Below are positions 1 through 7,867 of a DNA stretch of 64,000 nucleotides, piece by piece. The DNA is taken from positions 72,298 to 136,297 of the forward strand of contig JBKDAN010000034.1 in assembly GCA_046316615.1 (NCBI GenBank). The letters run 5' to 3'. This DNA is from BJHL01 sp040378885 (GTDB lineage: Bacteria; Planctomycetota; Phycisphaerae; Phycisphaerales; UBA1924). Under the pieces are notes generated by a model. It was not told the DNA's origin. It saw only the letters and a list, made by a program, of their open reading frames with translations, and ran no database searches. A program made the position numbers and the translations under genes. The stretch's first letter is position 1; the number at the start of each line of letters is the position of its first letter.

Positions 1-2
1 AA

Positions 3-524
3 GCTCGCAACAGCACGATCCCCATGATCGGCCACGACTTCAAGGCCGGCAGCGACCCCAAGCGCCACCACCGCGAGTTCCGCGTCGACGACAAGGGCCT
101 TGGCGAGTACACGCTGGGCCAGGCTCTCGACGTCACCAAGTTCGAAAAGATCGCCTTCGTTGACGTCATCGGCGTCAGCAAGGGTAAAGGCTTCGCCGGC
201 GGTTTGAAGCGCCACCACTTCAAAGGTCTGTTCGCTTCGCACGGTACCGAACGTAAGCACCGCAGCCCCGGCTCGATCGGCGGCCTGTGCTCGAACCGTG
301 GTTTCGGCGGCGGCCTGAAGAAGGGCAAGCGCATGGCTGGCCACATGGGTGCAGAACGCGTCACGACGCGCAGCATCGATGTCGTCCGCATCGACAAGGA
401 CAAGAACCTGCTCCTGGTCAAGGGCCCGGTCCCCGGCGCCACCAACGCCATGGTGCAGATCCGCCCCGCGGTTCGTTTGTACAAGACCAAGGGCAAGAAG
501 CAGGTTGAACTGGCCAAGTCGTAA
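3..524 (+). CDS. rplC: 50S ribosomal protein L3 (5'-truncated by window edge)
   Basis: Large-subunit protein that helps build the peptidyl-transferase region. The reading frame is open from base 3, so the gene starts upstream of the window and only its C-terminal two thirds are seen. The L3 signature region (GKGFAGGLKRHHF, then SHGTERKHRSPGSIG and KRMAGHMGAERVT) is clear. In the loop after PGSIG, where E. coli L3 has the glutamine methylated by PrmB, this protein reads GLCSNRGFGGG with no Gln. First visible gene of the ribosomal operon; rplD follows after an unusually long 486-base gap. Confidence 0.96.
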   Translation, partial: ARNSTIPMIGHDFKAGSDPKRHHREFRVDDKGLGEYTLGQALDVTKFEKIAFVDVIGVSKGKGFAGGLKRHHFKGLFASHGTERKHRSPGSIGGLCSNRGFGGGLKKGKRMAGHMGAERVTTRSIDVVRIDKDKNLLLVKGPVPGATNAMVQIRPAVRLYKTKGKKQVELAKS

Positions 525-1010
525 CGGGTGGAGCGGCTGGTCCCCAGCCGCGGCGAAGTCTGGCGGCGCCATTCGTCTCGCTTTGCCCCCAAAATCACCC
601 AACCGACTGGAAATCCTGTCGGTGCCTGCTAGTATCCTGACCCTGCGCTTCGCGGAGGGTCTGTTGGAACAACAGCGTCGGGCTGCGACTGAAAGCCCGG
701 TGCGTTCGGAAGGTCGGCGTGAGTTTCTCCGGAAATTCGCACGAAACCGCCGGACAACGACAAGTTTTTCGTGTGCCCGAGCAGTCAGCGGGCACACTTG
801 GACGGCCGAGTTGAAGCCGATCCACCCCACGGCAAATGCCCCGCAAGGAGCAATCGCCGGGCAACCCAGAACGGCCGGGTTGGAATGGAGGTGTGACGGC
901 TAAGCGAATGGTCGCTGCAAACGGGTACATGTGCCCGCATGCAGCGCAGGCGTCAAGACGAGGGTTTGACCAACGGCGTTGCCGTCGGCAAATTCCGGAA
1001 GGGTTTGAAG
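525..1010 (+). promoter_or_regulatory. Long rplC-rplD leader with hairpins, candidate r-protein regulatory region
   Basis: This 486-base gap lies inside an operon whose other gaps are mostly under 110 bases, and I find no convincing gene in it. It holds a perfect 8-bp stem (GTGTGCCC 771-778 with GGGCACAC 790-797), a 6-bp stem (CAACCC 862-867 with GGGTTG 877-882), and a GC hairpin near 641-661 (ACCCT...AGGGT). A weak -10-like TAGTAT lies at 630-635. In E. coli L4 represses its own operon through a structured leader, so an L4-binding leader placed directly before rplD is a reasonable inference, not a demonstration. Confidence 0.4.
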
Positions 1011-1772
1011 ATGAAGGTCCCCGTCTACAACATGCAGGGCAAAGAAGTTGCCTCCATCGATATCGATGAAAAGTCTCTGGGTGGCGAAATCAACGCCGCT
1101 CTGATCAAGCAGGCGTACGTCAAGTACCACGCCGGCACCCGGCAGGGCTCGTCCAAGACGAAGAACCGCCACGAGGTCGAGGGTTCGACCCGCAAGATTT
1201 ACAAGCAAAAGGGCACCGGTAACGCCCGCCACGGCGACCGCAAGGCCAACCTTTTCAAGGGCGGCGGCCACGGCCACCACAAGCAGAAGACCCGCGAGGA
1301 CTTCCGCCTGGACATGCCCAAGAAGATGCGCCGCAAGGCCAACCGCAACGCGCTGCTCGCCAAGCTGGTTGACAGCGAAGTTCGCGTCATCGAAAACTGG
1401 ACCGGTCTGAAGGAAGTCAAGACCAAGGCGTTCGAGCAGTTCCTCGAGTCGCTGAAGATTGACCGCTCCGCGCTCGTGGCTCTGCCCATGGATGGCGCGT
1501 CGAGTAAGAACGCCATGCTGAGCGCTCGCAACATCGAGACGGTGCAGCTCTGCCGCATCGACCAGCTCACCGCGTTCAACATGCTCAACAACCGTTACCT
1601 GGTGGTGGCCAAGGCTGATCTGGAAGCCTGGCTGAAGGGTCCGACGAGCCAGACCGGGAAGGATGCCAAGACGGCCCCCATGGGCCGCGTGGCGACCGAA
1701 GAAAAGGCCGCTCCTGCGAAGAAGGCCGCCAAGCCCGCCACGAAGGCCGCGAGCAAAGCCGCGAGCAAGTAA
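1011..1772 (+). CDS. rplD: 50S ribosomal protein L4
   Basis: Binds 23S rRNA domain I and lines the exit tunnel; in enterobacteria it also represses its own operon. I start at ATG 1011 (MKVPVYNM), 8 bases after GGAAGG; an in-frame ATG 72 bases upstream would add a basic stretch not seen in L4. The core is typical (GTGNARHGDRKANLFKGGG tunnel loop; KADLEAWL near the end). The 253-residue length exceeds the usual ~205 because of a C-terminal tail from about residue 210, rich in Lys and Ala. Followed after 24 bases by rplW. Confidence 0.96.
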   Translation: MKVPVYNMQGKEVASIDIDEKSLGGEINAALIKQAYVKYHAGTRQGSSKTKNRHEVEGSTRKIYKQKGTGNARHGDRKANLFKGGGHGHHKQKTREDFRLDMPKKMRRKANRNALLAKLVDSEVRVIENWTGLKEVKTKAFEQFLESLKIDRSALVALPMDGASSKNAMLSARNIETVQLCRIDQLTAFNMLNNRYLVVAKADLEAWLKGPTSQTGKDAKTAPMGRVATEEKAAPAKKAAKPATKAASKAASK

Positions 1773-1796
1773 GCACGACGCAGAAGGAGCACACCC

Positions 1797-2087
1797 ATGC
1801 CAGCCAACGTTGAAGCAACCTACATCATCAAGCGTCCTCTGCTGAGCGAAAAGAGCACCTACGCCCAGAGCGAGCAGAAGCGCTACACCTTTGCGGTCGA
1901 CCCCCGTGCGACCAAGACGGAAATCAAGAACGCGATCGAGAAGCTCTACAAGGTGCGCGTCACCGGGATCAACACGATCCGCGAGAAGCACAAGAGCAAG
2001 CAGATCAAGTTCGGCCTCATGATCCCCGCCGAAACCAAGAAGGCGATCGTCAAGCTCCACAAGGACGACACCATCGAGCTGTTCTAA
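1797..2087 (+). CDS. rplW: 50S ribosomal protein L23
   Basis: Sits at the exit of the peptide tunnel and is the docking site for trigger factor and SRP. The 96-residue length is normal for the family. Typical sequence: an N-terminal IIKRPLLSEKST segment and the KTEIKNAIEKLYKVRVTGINT segment. A Shine-Dalgarno AGGAG stands 9 bases before ATG. Located between rplD and rplB as in the standard S10 operon. Confidence 0.96.
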   Translation: MPANVEATYIIKRPLLSEKSTYAQSEQKRYTFAVDPRATKTEIKNAIEKLYKVRVTGINTIREKHKSKQIKFGLMIPAETKKAIVKLHKDDTIELF

Positions 2088-2117
2088 GCAAGCAGGTCTC
2101 TTTCAGGAAACTTTCAA

Positions 2118-2975
2118 ATGCCGATTCGCATTTACAAGAAGACCACTGCTGGCCGCCGCAACGCGTCGGTGAACATGCACGTGGAAGTGACAAAGTTCAA
2201 GCCCGAAGGCAGCCTGCTGAGCCCCCGTCCCAAGAACGGCGGCCGCAACAACACGGGCATCGTCGTGTCGCGTGGTCGCGGCGGCGGTGCCAAGAAGCAG
2301 TACCGCATGGTTGACTTCAAGCGTCGCGATCGCGATGGCATCGAAGCGACCGTGACCGCCATCGAGTACGATCCCAACCGTGGTGCGCACATCGCGCTGC
2401 TGACGTACAAGGACGGCGTGAAGCGTTACATCATCTCCCCGCTCAACATCAAGGTCGGTCAGACCGTGATCAGCGGCAGCGATGGTCCGCTCGAGCCTTC
2501 CATCGGCAACTGCATGAAGCTCCGCTATATCCCGACCGGTCTCGACGTGCACTGCGTCGAGCTGCTGCCGGGCCAGGGCGCCAAGCTCTGCCGCGGCGCG
2601 GGCAACTACGCCAAGCTCAGCAACCGTGAAGATGACTACGCCACGTTGATTCTCCCCAGCGGCGAAGTTCGTCGCGTGCACCTCGACTGCCGCGCAACCA
2701 TCGGCCAGGTCGGCAATGGCGATCACCGCCTGCGGATGCTGGGTAAGGCCGGCAAGATGCGTCTGCTGGGTCGTCGCCCGATCACCCGCGGCGTCGCCAA
2801 GAGCCACCACGCTCACCCGTTGGGCGGTGGTAGCGGTCGCAGCAAGGGTAACCGTCCGCCGGTCGGTCCCACGGGCGTGGGCGCGAAGGGTGGCAACACT
2901 CGCAACCCGCGCAAGGCAAGCGCACGCCTCATCATCCGTCGTCGTACCAGCACGCGTTACGGGCAGAAGAAGTAA
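2118..2975 (+). CDS. rplB: 50S ribosomal protein L2
   Basis: Binds 23S rRNA next to the peptidyl-transferase centre and bridges the subunits. Length 285 is close to the family norm (~275). GGRNNTGIVVSRGRGGG and YRMVDFKRRDRDGIEATV are diagnostic. The functional loop that reads NPVDHPHGGGEGR in E. coli is KSHHAHPLGGGSGR here: the first His, equivalent to E. coli His229, and the triple Gly remain, but the second His, the Asn and the acidic residues are replaced. A Shine-Dalgarno AGGAAA precedes ATG. Next gene is rpsS after a repeat-bearing spacer. Confidence 0.97.
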   Translation: MPIRIYKKTTAGRRNASVNMHVEVTKFKPEGSLLSPRPKNGGRNNTGIVVSRGRGGGAKKQYRMVDFKRRDRDGIEATVTAIEYDPNRGAHIALLTYKDGVKRYIISPLNIKVGQTVISGSDGPLEPSIGNCMKLRYIPTGLDVHCVELLPGQGAKLCRGAGNYAKLSNREDDYATLILPSGEVRRVHLDCRATIGQVGNGDHRLRMLGKAGKMRLLGRRPITRGVAKSHHAHPLGGGSGRSKGNRPPVGPTGVGAKGGNTRNPRKASARLIIRRRTSTRYGQKK

Positions 2976-2980
2976 GCATC

Positions 2981-3025
2981 AGGCACTAGGGACTAGGCAC
3001 TAGAGATTGGGCATTAGGCACTAGT
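2981..3025 (+). repeat. Short imperfect direct repeats in the rplB-rpsS spacer
   Basis: The spacer is made of variants of the phrase AGGCACTAG / GGACTAGG / GGCATTAGGCACTAG. Its first 20 bases (2981-3000) recur with one mismatch at 21341-21360, downstream of ahcY. No coding potential or hairpin with a T-tract is seen. Confidence 0.6.
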
Positions 3026-3039
3026 GAGAGGAAATTGAA

Positions 3040-3336
3040 ATGGGTCGTAGCCTCAAGAAAGGTCCGTTCGTTGATGAGAAGCTCTACCGCAAGGTGGAAA
3101 AGCTCAACAGCGCTCGCAAGAAGGAAGCCATCAAGACGTGGGCCCGTGCATGCACGATCGTCCCCGAATTCGTTGGCCACACCTTCAAGGTGCACAATGG
3201 CAACAAGTTCCTCGACGTGTTCGTGACCGAAGACATGGTCGGTCACAAGCTTGGCGAGTTCAGCATCAGCCGCACCTTCCGCGGTCACACGAACAAGAAG
3301 GAAGGCGTCGACGCCGCTGGCGGCGCGAAGGCCTGA
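3040..3336 (+). CDS. rpsS: 30S ribosomal protein S19
   Basis: Small-subunit head protein that forms a complex with S13 near the A-site finger. At 98 residues it has the usual length. Diagnostic stretches are MGRSLKKGPFVDEKL at the start and VGHKLGEFSISRTFRGHTN near the end. A Shine-Dalgarno GAGAGGA stands a few bases before ATG. Follows rplB and precedes the fused rplV. Confidence 0.96.
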   Translation: MGRSLKKGPFVDEKLYRKVEKLNSARKKEAIKTWARACTIVPEFVGHTFKVHNGNKFLDVFVTEDMVGHKLGEFSISRTFRGHTNKKEGVDAAGGAKA

Positions 3337-3419
3337 GCATCGGACCTGATGCGAAGGTGAACGAAGTTTTCTCCAGGCCCGCCCGGACAGCCGGCGTGCC
3401 ATGAAAGAAGGACAGAGCC

Positions 3420-3971
3420 GTGAGGATTCAAGGTAAGAAACTCAGCGCCGCGATGCAGAAGAAAGGCCTTAGCGCCGACCAGTTGGCCCAAGCCCTGGCC
3501 GAGCCCGGCTTTGGCGTCTCCGACGCGCTCCGCGCCGTGAACAACTGGACTGCCGGGCGCGATCACCCTCGCTGCAAGGCCAAGAACATCCGCAAGATCG
3601 CCGAGCTCCTGAGCGTCCGCACTGCGGATATCAGCAAGTTCACCAGCGAGTACAACAACCACCGCGGCAGCCCCCGCAAGGCCAAGCTGCTCATCGACCT
3701 GATCCGCGGCAAGAGCGTGACGGAAGCGGAAAACCTGCTCACCTTCACGCAGAAGCGCGCGGGTGCCAACATCAAGCGTGCTCTGCTCGCCGCCCGCACC
3801 GAGGCTGAACTGGCCGACGCCGACACCGGCGCGCTGGTCGTCACGGAAGCAACGGTCGATCAGGGCCCGGTCATGAAGCGCTTCCAGCCCAAGGACCGCG
3901 GCCGCGCTCACAGCATTCACAAGTTCTTCAGCCACATCACGGTGAGCCTCGAGGAGAAGGCGGCGAACTAA
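3420..3971 (+). CDS. rplV: 50S ribosomal protein L22 with N-terminal XRE-like helix-turn-helix extension
   Basis: The C-terminal part (from about residue 75: HRGSPRKAKLLIDLIRGKSV, ending MKRFQPKDRGRAHSIHK and SHITVSLEE) is ordinary L22, which lines the peptide exit tunnel. Ordinary L22 is about 110 residues; this one has 183. The first ~72 residues look like a Cro/XRE helix-turn-helix: KKGLSADQLAQAL, then NNWTAGRDHPRC, then KNIRKIAELLSVRTADI. The start is GTG at 3420, preceded by AAGGAC, and the frame is continuous, so the extension is not an artefact of a late start. The extra domain may bind rRNA or DNA; its role is unknown. Confidence 0.93.
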   Translation: MRIQGKKLSAAMQKKGLSADQLAQALAEPGFGVSDALRAVNNWTAGRDHPRCKAKNIRKIAELLSVRTADISKFTSEYNNHRGSPRKAKLLIDLIRGKSVTEAENLLTFTQKRAGANIKRALLAARTEAELADADTGALVVTEATVDQGPVMKRFQPKDRGRAHSIHKFFSHITVSLEEKAAN

Positions 3972-3989
3972 CCGCCGAGGAAACCAACC

Positions 3990-4691
3990 ATGGGACAAAA
4001 GACACATCCATTCGGCCTCCGTCTCGGCATCACCGAAGCCCACAAGAGCCGCTGGTACGCGCCCAAGGCCCTGTACGGCGAACTCCTGGTCGAAGACCAG
4101 AAGATTCGCGGCTGGCTCGACAAGCGCCTCAACCGCCGTCCTCCAAACGCCGCCGTGAGCGACATCGCCATCGAGCGCACGCGTGAAGAGCTCAAGATCA
4201 TCATCAAGACGGCTCGCCCCGGCTTGGTCATCGGTCCCAAGGGCGCCGAAGTCGAGCGCATGACCGAAGAGCTGCAGTACATGACGGGCCGCAAGGTCGC
4301 AATCTCCATCATCGAAGTGAAGAACGCCGATATGGATGCGAAGCTCGTGGCCGAAGCCGTCGCTGAGCAGCTCATGAAGCGCGCCAGCTACCGCCGCGTC
4401 GGCAAGATGAAGGTCGATGCCGCGATGGCCGCTGGCGCCAAGGGCTGCAAGATCCGCATGGGCGGTCGTCTGGGTGGTGCTGAAATCGCCCGCGTGCTCG
4501 AAGTCAAGCAAGGTTCGCTGCCCCTCAGCACGCTCCAGGCTCACGTCGAATACGCCACCGCCGAAGCGATCACCACCTACGGCGTCATTGGCGTCAAGGT
4601 GTGGATCTACAAGGGCATGTACGGCACCGAGCGCACGGAAGAAGAAACCAACGCCGCAGGTGGCCGGGCTCGTGCTCGCGGTCGCAAGTAA
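3990..4691 (+). CDS. rpsC: 30S ribosomal protein S3
   Basis: Small-subunit head protein at the mRNA entry tunnel. Contains the KH domain (GLVIGPKGAEVERM) and the C-terminal S3 domain (GCKIRMGGRLGGAEIAR, then TTYGVIGVKVWIYKG). Length 233 is typical. The C-terminus ends in an Arg/Ala-rich tail. A GAGGAAA Shine-Dalgarno precedes ATG 3990. It follows rplV by 18 bases. Confidence 0.97.
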   Translation: MGQKTHPFGLRLGITEAHKSRWYAPKALYGELLVEDQKIRGWLDKRLNRRPPNAAVSDIAIERTREELKIIIKTARPGLVIGPKGAEVERMTEELQYMTGRKVAISIIEVKNADMDAKLVAEAVAEQLMKRASYRRVGKMKVDAAMAAGAKGCKIRMGGRLGGAEIARVLEVKQGSLPLSTLQAHVEYATAEAITTYGVIGVKVWIYKGMYGTERTEEETNAAGGRARARGRK

Positions 4692-4733
4692 ACAAGCAAG
4701 CGAGCGAGCCAACCGGCAAGCAAGCGAGCAAGG
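4692..4733 (+). repeat. Tandem CAAG/CGAG repeats in the rpsC-rplP spacer
   Basis: The spacer opens with alternating AAGCAAGCGAGC-type units in two runs (4692-4710 and 4716-4733). It is low-complexity, with no hairpin or coding signal. Confidence 0.55.
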
Positions 4734-4798
4734 TTCAGTCGGTTCAGGAAGAAGATTCACCGGCCTGCCAAGGCAGCGTCGGATTCGGAGTGTGAGTC

Positions 4799-5218
<420 letters not shown>

Positions 5219-5299
5219 TGCACCGTTTGCTGTAAGTGTTTCAAGTCACAACCCGCACGCGGCCTCCCGCACGCGGCAGATGAATGAAGGATGGAAGCC

Positions 5300-5500
5300 A
5301 TGACCGGCGCAGAAGTTCGAGCGATGAAGGATGAAGAGTTGAAGTTGACAGTCGCGAAACTGCGCTCGCAACTCTTCGAGATGCGCACCAAGCGCGTCAC
5401 CGAGACCGTGACCGACACCGCCCAGTTCGGCAAGGTGCGCAAGGACATCGCCCGCCTGCTGACCGAGCAGACGGCCCGCAGCAAGAAGGCTTCCAAGTAA
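5300..5500 (+). CDS. rpmC: 50S ribosomal protein L29
   Basis: Small two-helix protein at the tunnel exit next to L23. I place the start at ATG 5300 (MTGAEVRAMKDEEL) because AAGGA ends 8 bases upstream and the N-terminus then aligns exactly with the MKAKELREKSVEEL pattern of the family. An ATG at 5291 has its Shine-Dalgarno abutting the codon and would add only three residues. At 66 residues it is the expected size. Confidence 0.92.
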   Translation: MTGAEVRAMKDEELKLTVAKLRSQLFEMRTKRVTETVTDTAQFGKVRKDIARLLTEQTARSKKASK

Positions 5501-5542
5501 GTCGTGTTGAGCACCGCACAGAAAGAAGACTGAGGACTGAAT

Positions 5543-5893
5543 ATGCCCACCAAGCCTGCCGCCAGCACGAAGAAGCCCGCCGCCAAGCCCGCGGCCGCCC
5601 CCGCCGACATCAACGGCACCAAGATCGGTGTCGTCGAGAGCGACAAGCGCGCCCAGACGCGCACGGTGGTGGTGAACTACCAAAGCAAGCACCCCAAGTA
5701 CGGCAAGTACATCGCTCAGCGCACCGTGCTGCAGATTCACGACGAGAAGAACGAAGCCCGCAACGGCGACATCGTCGAAGTCGCGCCCTGCCGCCCCATC
5801 AGCAAGAGCAAGACCTGGCGTCTGGTCCGGATCGTCGAGCGTCGCAGCGAACTCGCCGCGGCTCTCAAGAGCGCCAAGGAACTCGCTCAGTAA
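5543..5893 (+). CDS. rpsQ: 30S ribosomal protein S17
   Basis: Primary 16S rRNA-binding OB-fold protein. The S17 core starts near residue 27 (GTKIGVVESDKRAQTRTVVV) and includes HPKYGKYIAQRT and ARNGDIVEVAPCRPISKSKTW. Total length is 116 instead of ~85. The excess is an N-terminal Pro/Ala/Lys-rich arm of about 25 residues and a short C-terminal helix. Such arms recur in L4, L5, S5 and L15 of this operon. Confidence 0.95.
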   Translation: MPTKPAASTKKPAAKPAAAPADINGTKIGVVESDKRAQTRTVVVNYQSKHPKYGKYIAQRTVLQIHDEKNEARNGDIVEVAPCRPISKSKTWRLVRIVERRSELAAALKSAKELAQ

Positions 5894-5980
5894 GTTGGAA
5901 CGTTGGAACTGTCACTCGATTCACCCGATTCACCCGTCACGGCCCCTTTCATTCCGTGACGTCTCGCAAGGACTTTCGTC

Positions 5981-6367
5981 ATGCTGCAACAAGAAACACG
6001 ATGCGTGGTGGCGGACAACAGCGGCGCGAAGATCGCGTACGTGATCCGCGTCTACGGCGGCACGACCGGCAGCGGCAAGTTCACGCGGCGCATCGCCGGC
6101 GTGGGCGACCGCGTGTTCGTGTCGATCAAGCAGGCCCAGCCCGGCGCCGATGTGAAGCCCGGTGACAAGAGCAAGGCTGTGGTCGTCCGCACAACCAAGT
6201 CCACGCGTCGCGCCGACGGCAGCTATGTCAAGTTCGACAGCAACGCCGTGGTGCTCATTCAGGACGATGGCAATCCCAAGGGCACGCGCATCTTCGGGCC
6301 CGTCGCCCGCGAATTGCGCGACAAGAACTACATGAAGATCGTCTCCCTCGCCAGCGAAGTGGTGTAA
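5981..6367 (+). CDS. rplN: 50S ribosomal protein L14
   Basis: Contacts 16S rRNA and forms an inter-subunit bridge with L19. Starts MLQQETRCVVADNSGAK, the family signature, and contains KPGDKSKAVVVRTTK and GTRIFGPVARELR. Length 128 is normal. An AAGGA Shine-Dalgarno lies 10 bases before ATG. The spacer before it (5893-5936) contains doubled GTTGGAAC and CGATTCACC phrases. Confidence 0.96.
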   Translation: MLQQETRCVVADNSGAKIAYVIRVYGGTTGSGKFTRRIAGVGDRVFVSIKQAQPGADVKPGDKSKAVVVRTTKSTRRADGSYVKFDSNAVVLIQDDGNPKGTRIFGPVARELRDKNYMKIVSLASEVV

Positions 6368-6437
6368 GAGAGAAGCGAGCACGCGAACATTGGAGTGGGG
6401 GACGACCCCGGCTCAAGAAAGAAGAAGGAAGTAAGCA

Positions 6438-6794
6438 ATGCCACGCCACGTACGCAAAGGCGATCAAGTGATGGTGACCAGCGGCGACCACAAGGGCGCC
6501 ATCGGCGAAGTCATGCTCGTCGATACCAAGCACGACCGCGTGATCATCAAGGGTGTGAACCTGGTGACCAAGCACGTCAAGCCCACGCGCCTCAACCCGC
6601 AGGGCTCCATCATCACCAAGGAAGCTCCCCTGCACATCAGCAAGGTCAGCCCCGTGGTCGATGGCAAGCCGGTTCGTATCGGCTTCCGCTCCGAGAAGGA
6701 CGGCACCAAGGTGCGCGTCGCTCGCCACAAGGGCAAGGAAGTCGGCGTCCTCAACAAGTTGTTCGAGGCCGGCAAGAAGAAGTCCAAGAAGTAA
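6438..6794 (+). CDS. rplX: 50S ribosomal protein L24
   Basis: Assembly initiator near the exit tunnel. The KOW motif is visible at the N-terminus (VRKGDQVMVTSGDHKGAIGEV), followed by VIIKGVNLVTKHVKP and KEAPLHISKVSPV. At 118 residues it is slightly longer than usual, ending in a Lys-rich tail. GAAGGAAG precedes ATG 6438. Sits between rplN and rplE as usual. Confidence 0.96.
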   Translation: MPRHVRKGDQVMVTSGDHKGAIGEVMLVDTKHDRVIIKGVNLVTKHVKPTRLNPQGSIITKEAPLHISKVSPVVDGKPVRIGFRSEKDGTKVRVARHKGKEVGVLNKLFEAGKKKSKK

Positions 6795-6858
6795 ATCGTT
6801 CCGCGATTCATGATCTTTCCGGCGTGACACAACGCCGAGACGAGTAAGGCAGACGACT

Positions 6859-7539
6859 ATGGCAAGCGAGAAAGAAAACAAGCGGCCCGCTCCCAAGGAC
6901 TCCGGCAAGAAGTCTGGCGGTTCTGGCAAGAAGGTCGACGCGGCGGTCGTCGCTGCGGCTGAACAGCCCGCGAAGGAACCCCCTCGCCTCAAGGTGAAGT
7001 ACGACGATGTCGTGCGCAAGGGTGTCGCGGACAAGTTCGGCATCACCAATCGCCTCGCGCAGCCCAAGCTCGAGAAGATCGTGGTGAACGTGAACATGGG
7101 TCGCCACCTCGAAGGCACCAAGATCCCGGCTGACAAGAAGCAGACGATCATCGACACGGTCACGAAGGTCACGGGTCAGAAGCCCGTGGTCGTCAAGGCC
7201 AAGAAGAGCGTCAGCAACTTCAAGCTGCGTGCAGGCTTCGAGAGCAGCGTGGTCGTCACGATGCGCCGCGAACGCATGTGGAACTTCCTTGACCGTCTGA
7301 TCAACCTCACGACGCCCCGTATCAAGGACTTCCGCGGCGTGCCCGACAAGGCCTTTGACCGTCAGGGCAACTACTCGTTCGGTCTGACCGAGCAGGGCGT
7401 GTTCCCCGAAATCAATATGGCCGACGTGACCTTCACGCACGGCATGCACATCAACTTCGTCTTCCGCAACAGCAAGCCCGAACTCAGCCGCTACGTGCTG
7501 CAGGAGCTGGGCATGCCCTTCACGAAGAACGAGAAGTAA
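6859..7539 (+). CDS. rplE: 50S ribosomal protein L5
   Basis: 5S rRNA-binding protein of the central protuberance. The core begins near residue 42 (LKVKYDDVVRKGVADKFG) and runs to the typical C-terminus (TFTHGMHINFVFRNS). Signature segments include KKSVSNFKLRAG and PRIKDFRGVPDKAFD. It has 226 residues against ~180 for the family because of an N-terminal Lys/Gly/Ala-rich arm. Confidence 0.96.
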   Translation: MASEKENKRPAPKDSGKKSGGSGKKVDAAVVAAAEQPAKEPPRLKVKYDDVVRKGVADKFGITNRLAQPKLEKIVVNVNMGRHLEGTKIPADKKQTIIDTVTKVTGQKPVVVKAKKSVSNFKLRAGFESSVVVTMRRERMWNFLDRLINLTTPRIKDFRGVPDKAFDRQGNYSFGLTEQGVFPEINMADVTFTHGMHINFVFRNSKPELSRYVLQELGMPFTKNEK

Positions 7540-7595
7540 ACCACGACACGAGACACTGACCCGCACCTGCGGAACTGAGTACCAGGAAACGAACC

Positions 7596-7781
7596 ATGGC
7601 CACCAAGGCACAAGTCGCCAAGAGCAACCGCAAGCCCAAGTACAGCACCCGCATCGTGCGCCGCTGCCAACTCTCGGGCCGCGCCCGCGGCGTGTATCGC
7701 AAGTTCCGCATCAGCCGCATCATGCTCCGCAAGCTCGCGCTTGAGGGCAAGATCCCCGGCATGCGGAAGGCGAGCTGGTAA
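7596..7781 (+). CDS. rpsN: 30S ribosomal protein S14, short form lacking the zinc ribbon cysteines
   Basis: Head protein of the small subunit. The 61-residue length and the C-terminus GKIPGMRKASW are those of the short, normally zinc-binding, S14 (type Z). Of the four expected cysteines only Cys24 remains: positions 27, 40 and 43 are Ser, Ser and Met. Zinc-free S14 proteins are known mostly as the ~100-residue form, so a short form without ligands is unusual. ATG 7596 follows CAGGAAACGAACC. Confidence 0.93.
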   Translation: MATKAQVAKSNRKPKYSTRIVRRCQLSGRARGVYRKFRISRIMLRKLALEGKIPGMRKASW

Positions 7782-7818
7782 GAAGCACGGAACTGTTGAG
7801 CGAACGAACGAACACACG

Positions 7819-7841
7819 CGCCGGGAGCCACTCTCCCGGCG
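7819..7841 (+). promoter_or_regulatory. 9-bp hairpin in the rpsN-rpsH spacer
   Basis: CGCCGGGAG (7819-7827) pairs perfectly with CTCCCGGCG (7833-7841) around a 5-base loop, 26 bases before the rpsH start. There is no T-tract, so it is not a terminator of the usual kind. In E. coli S8 regulates the spc operon by binding its mRNA; whether this hairpin is an S8 site is speculation. Confidence 0.35.
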
Positions 7842-7867
7842 AGGCTTGAGGACGAAGGAAGACTGCT

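Noticed and set aside
939..1010. Upstream extension of L4 from an earlier ATG
   Set aside because: The added residues are not L4-like and ATG 1011 has a well-placed Shine-Dalgarno.
900..2060. Long open frame on the minus strand opposite rplD and rplW
   Set aside because: Antisense to clear ribosomal genes; its Leu/Ala/Gly/Asp-rich translation is the usual shadow of GC-rich coding DNA.
2981..3025. CRISPR-like array in the rplB-rpsS spacer
   Set aside because: Repeats are about 9 bases, imperfect and without spacers of constant length; no cas genes in the window.
3285..4760. 491-codon minus-strand frame opposite rpsC and rplV
   Set aside because: Shadow of the ribosomal operon; no recognisable protein sequence.
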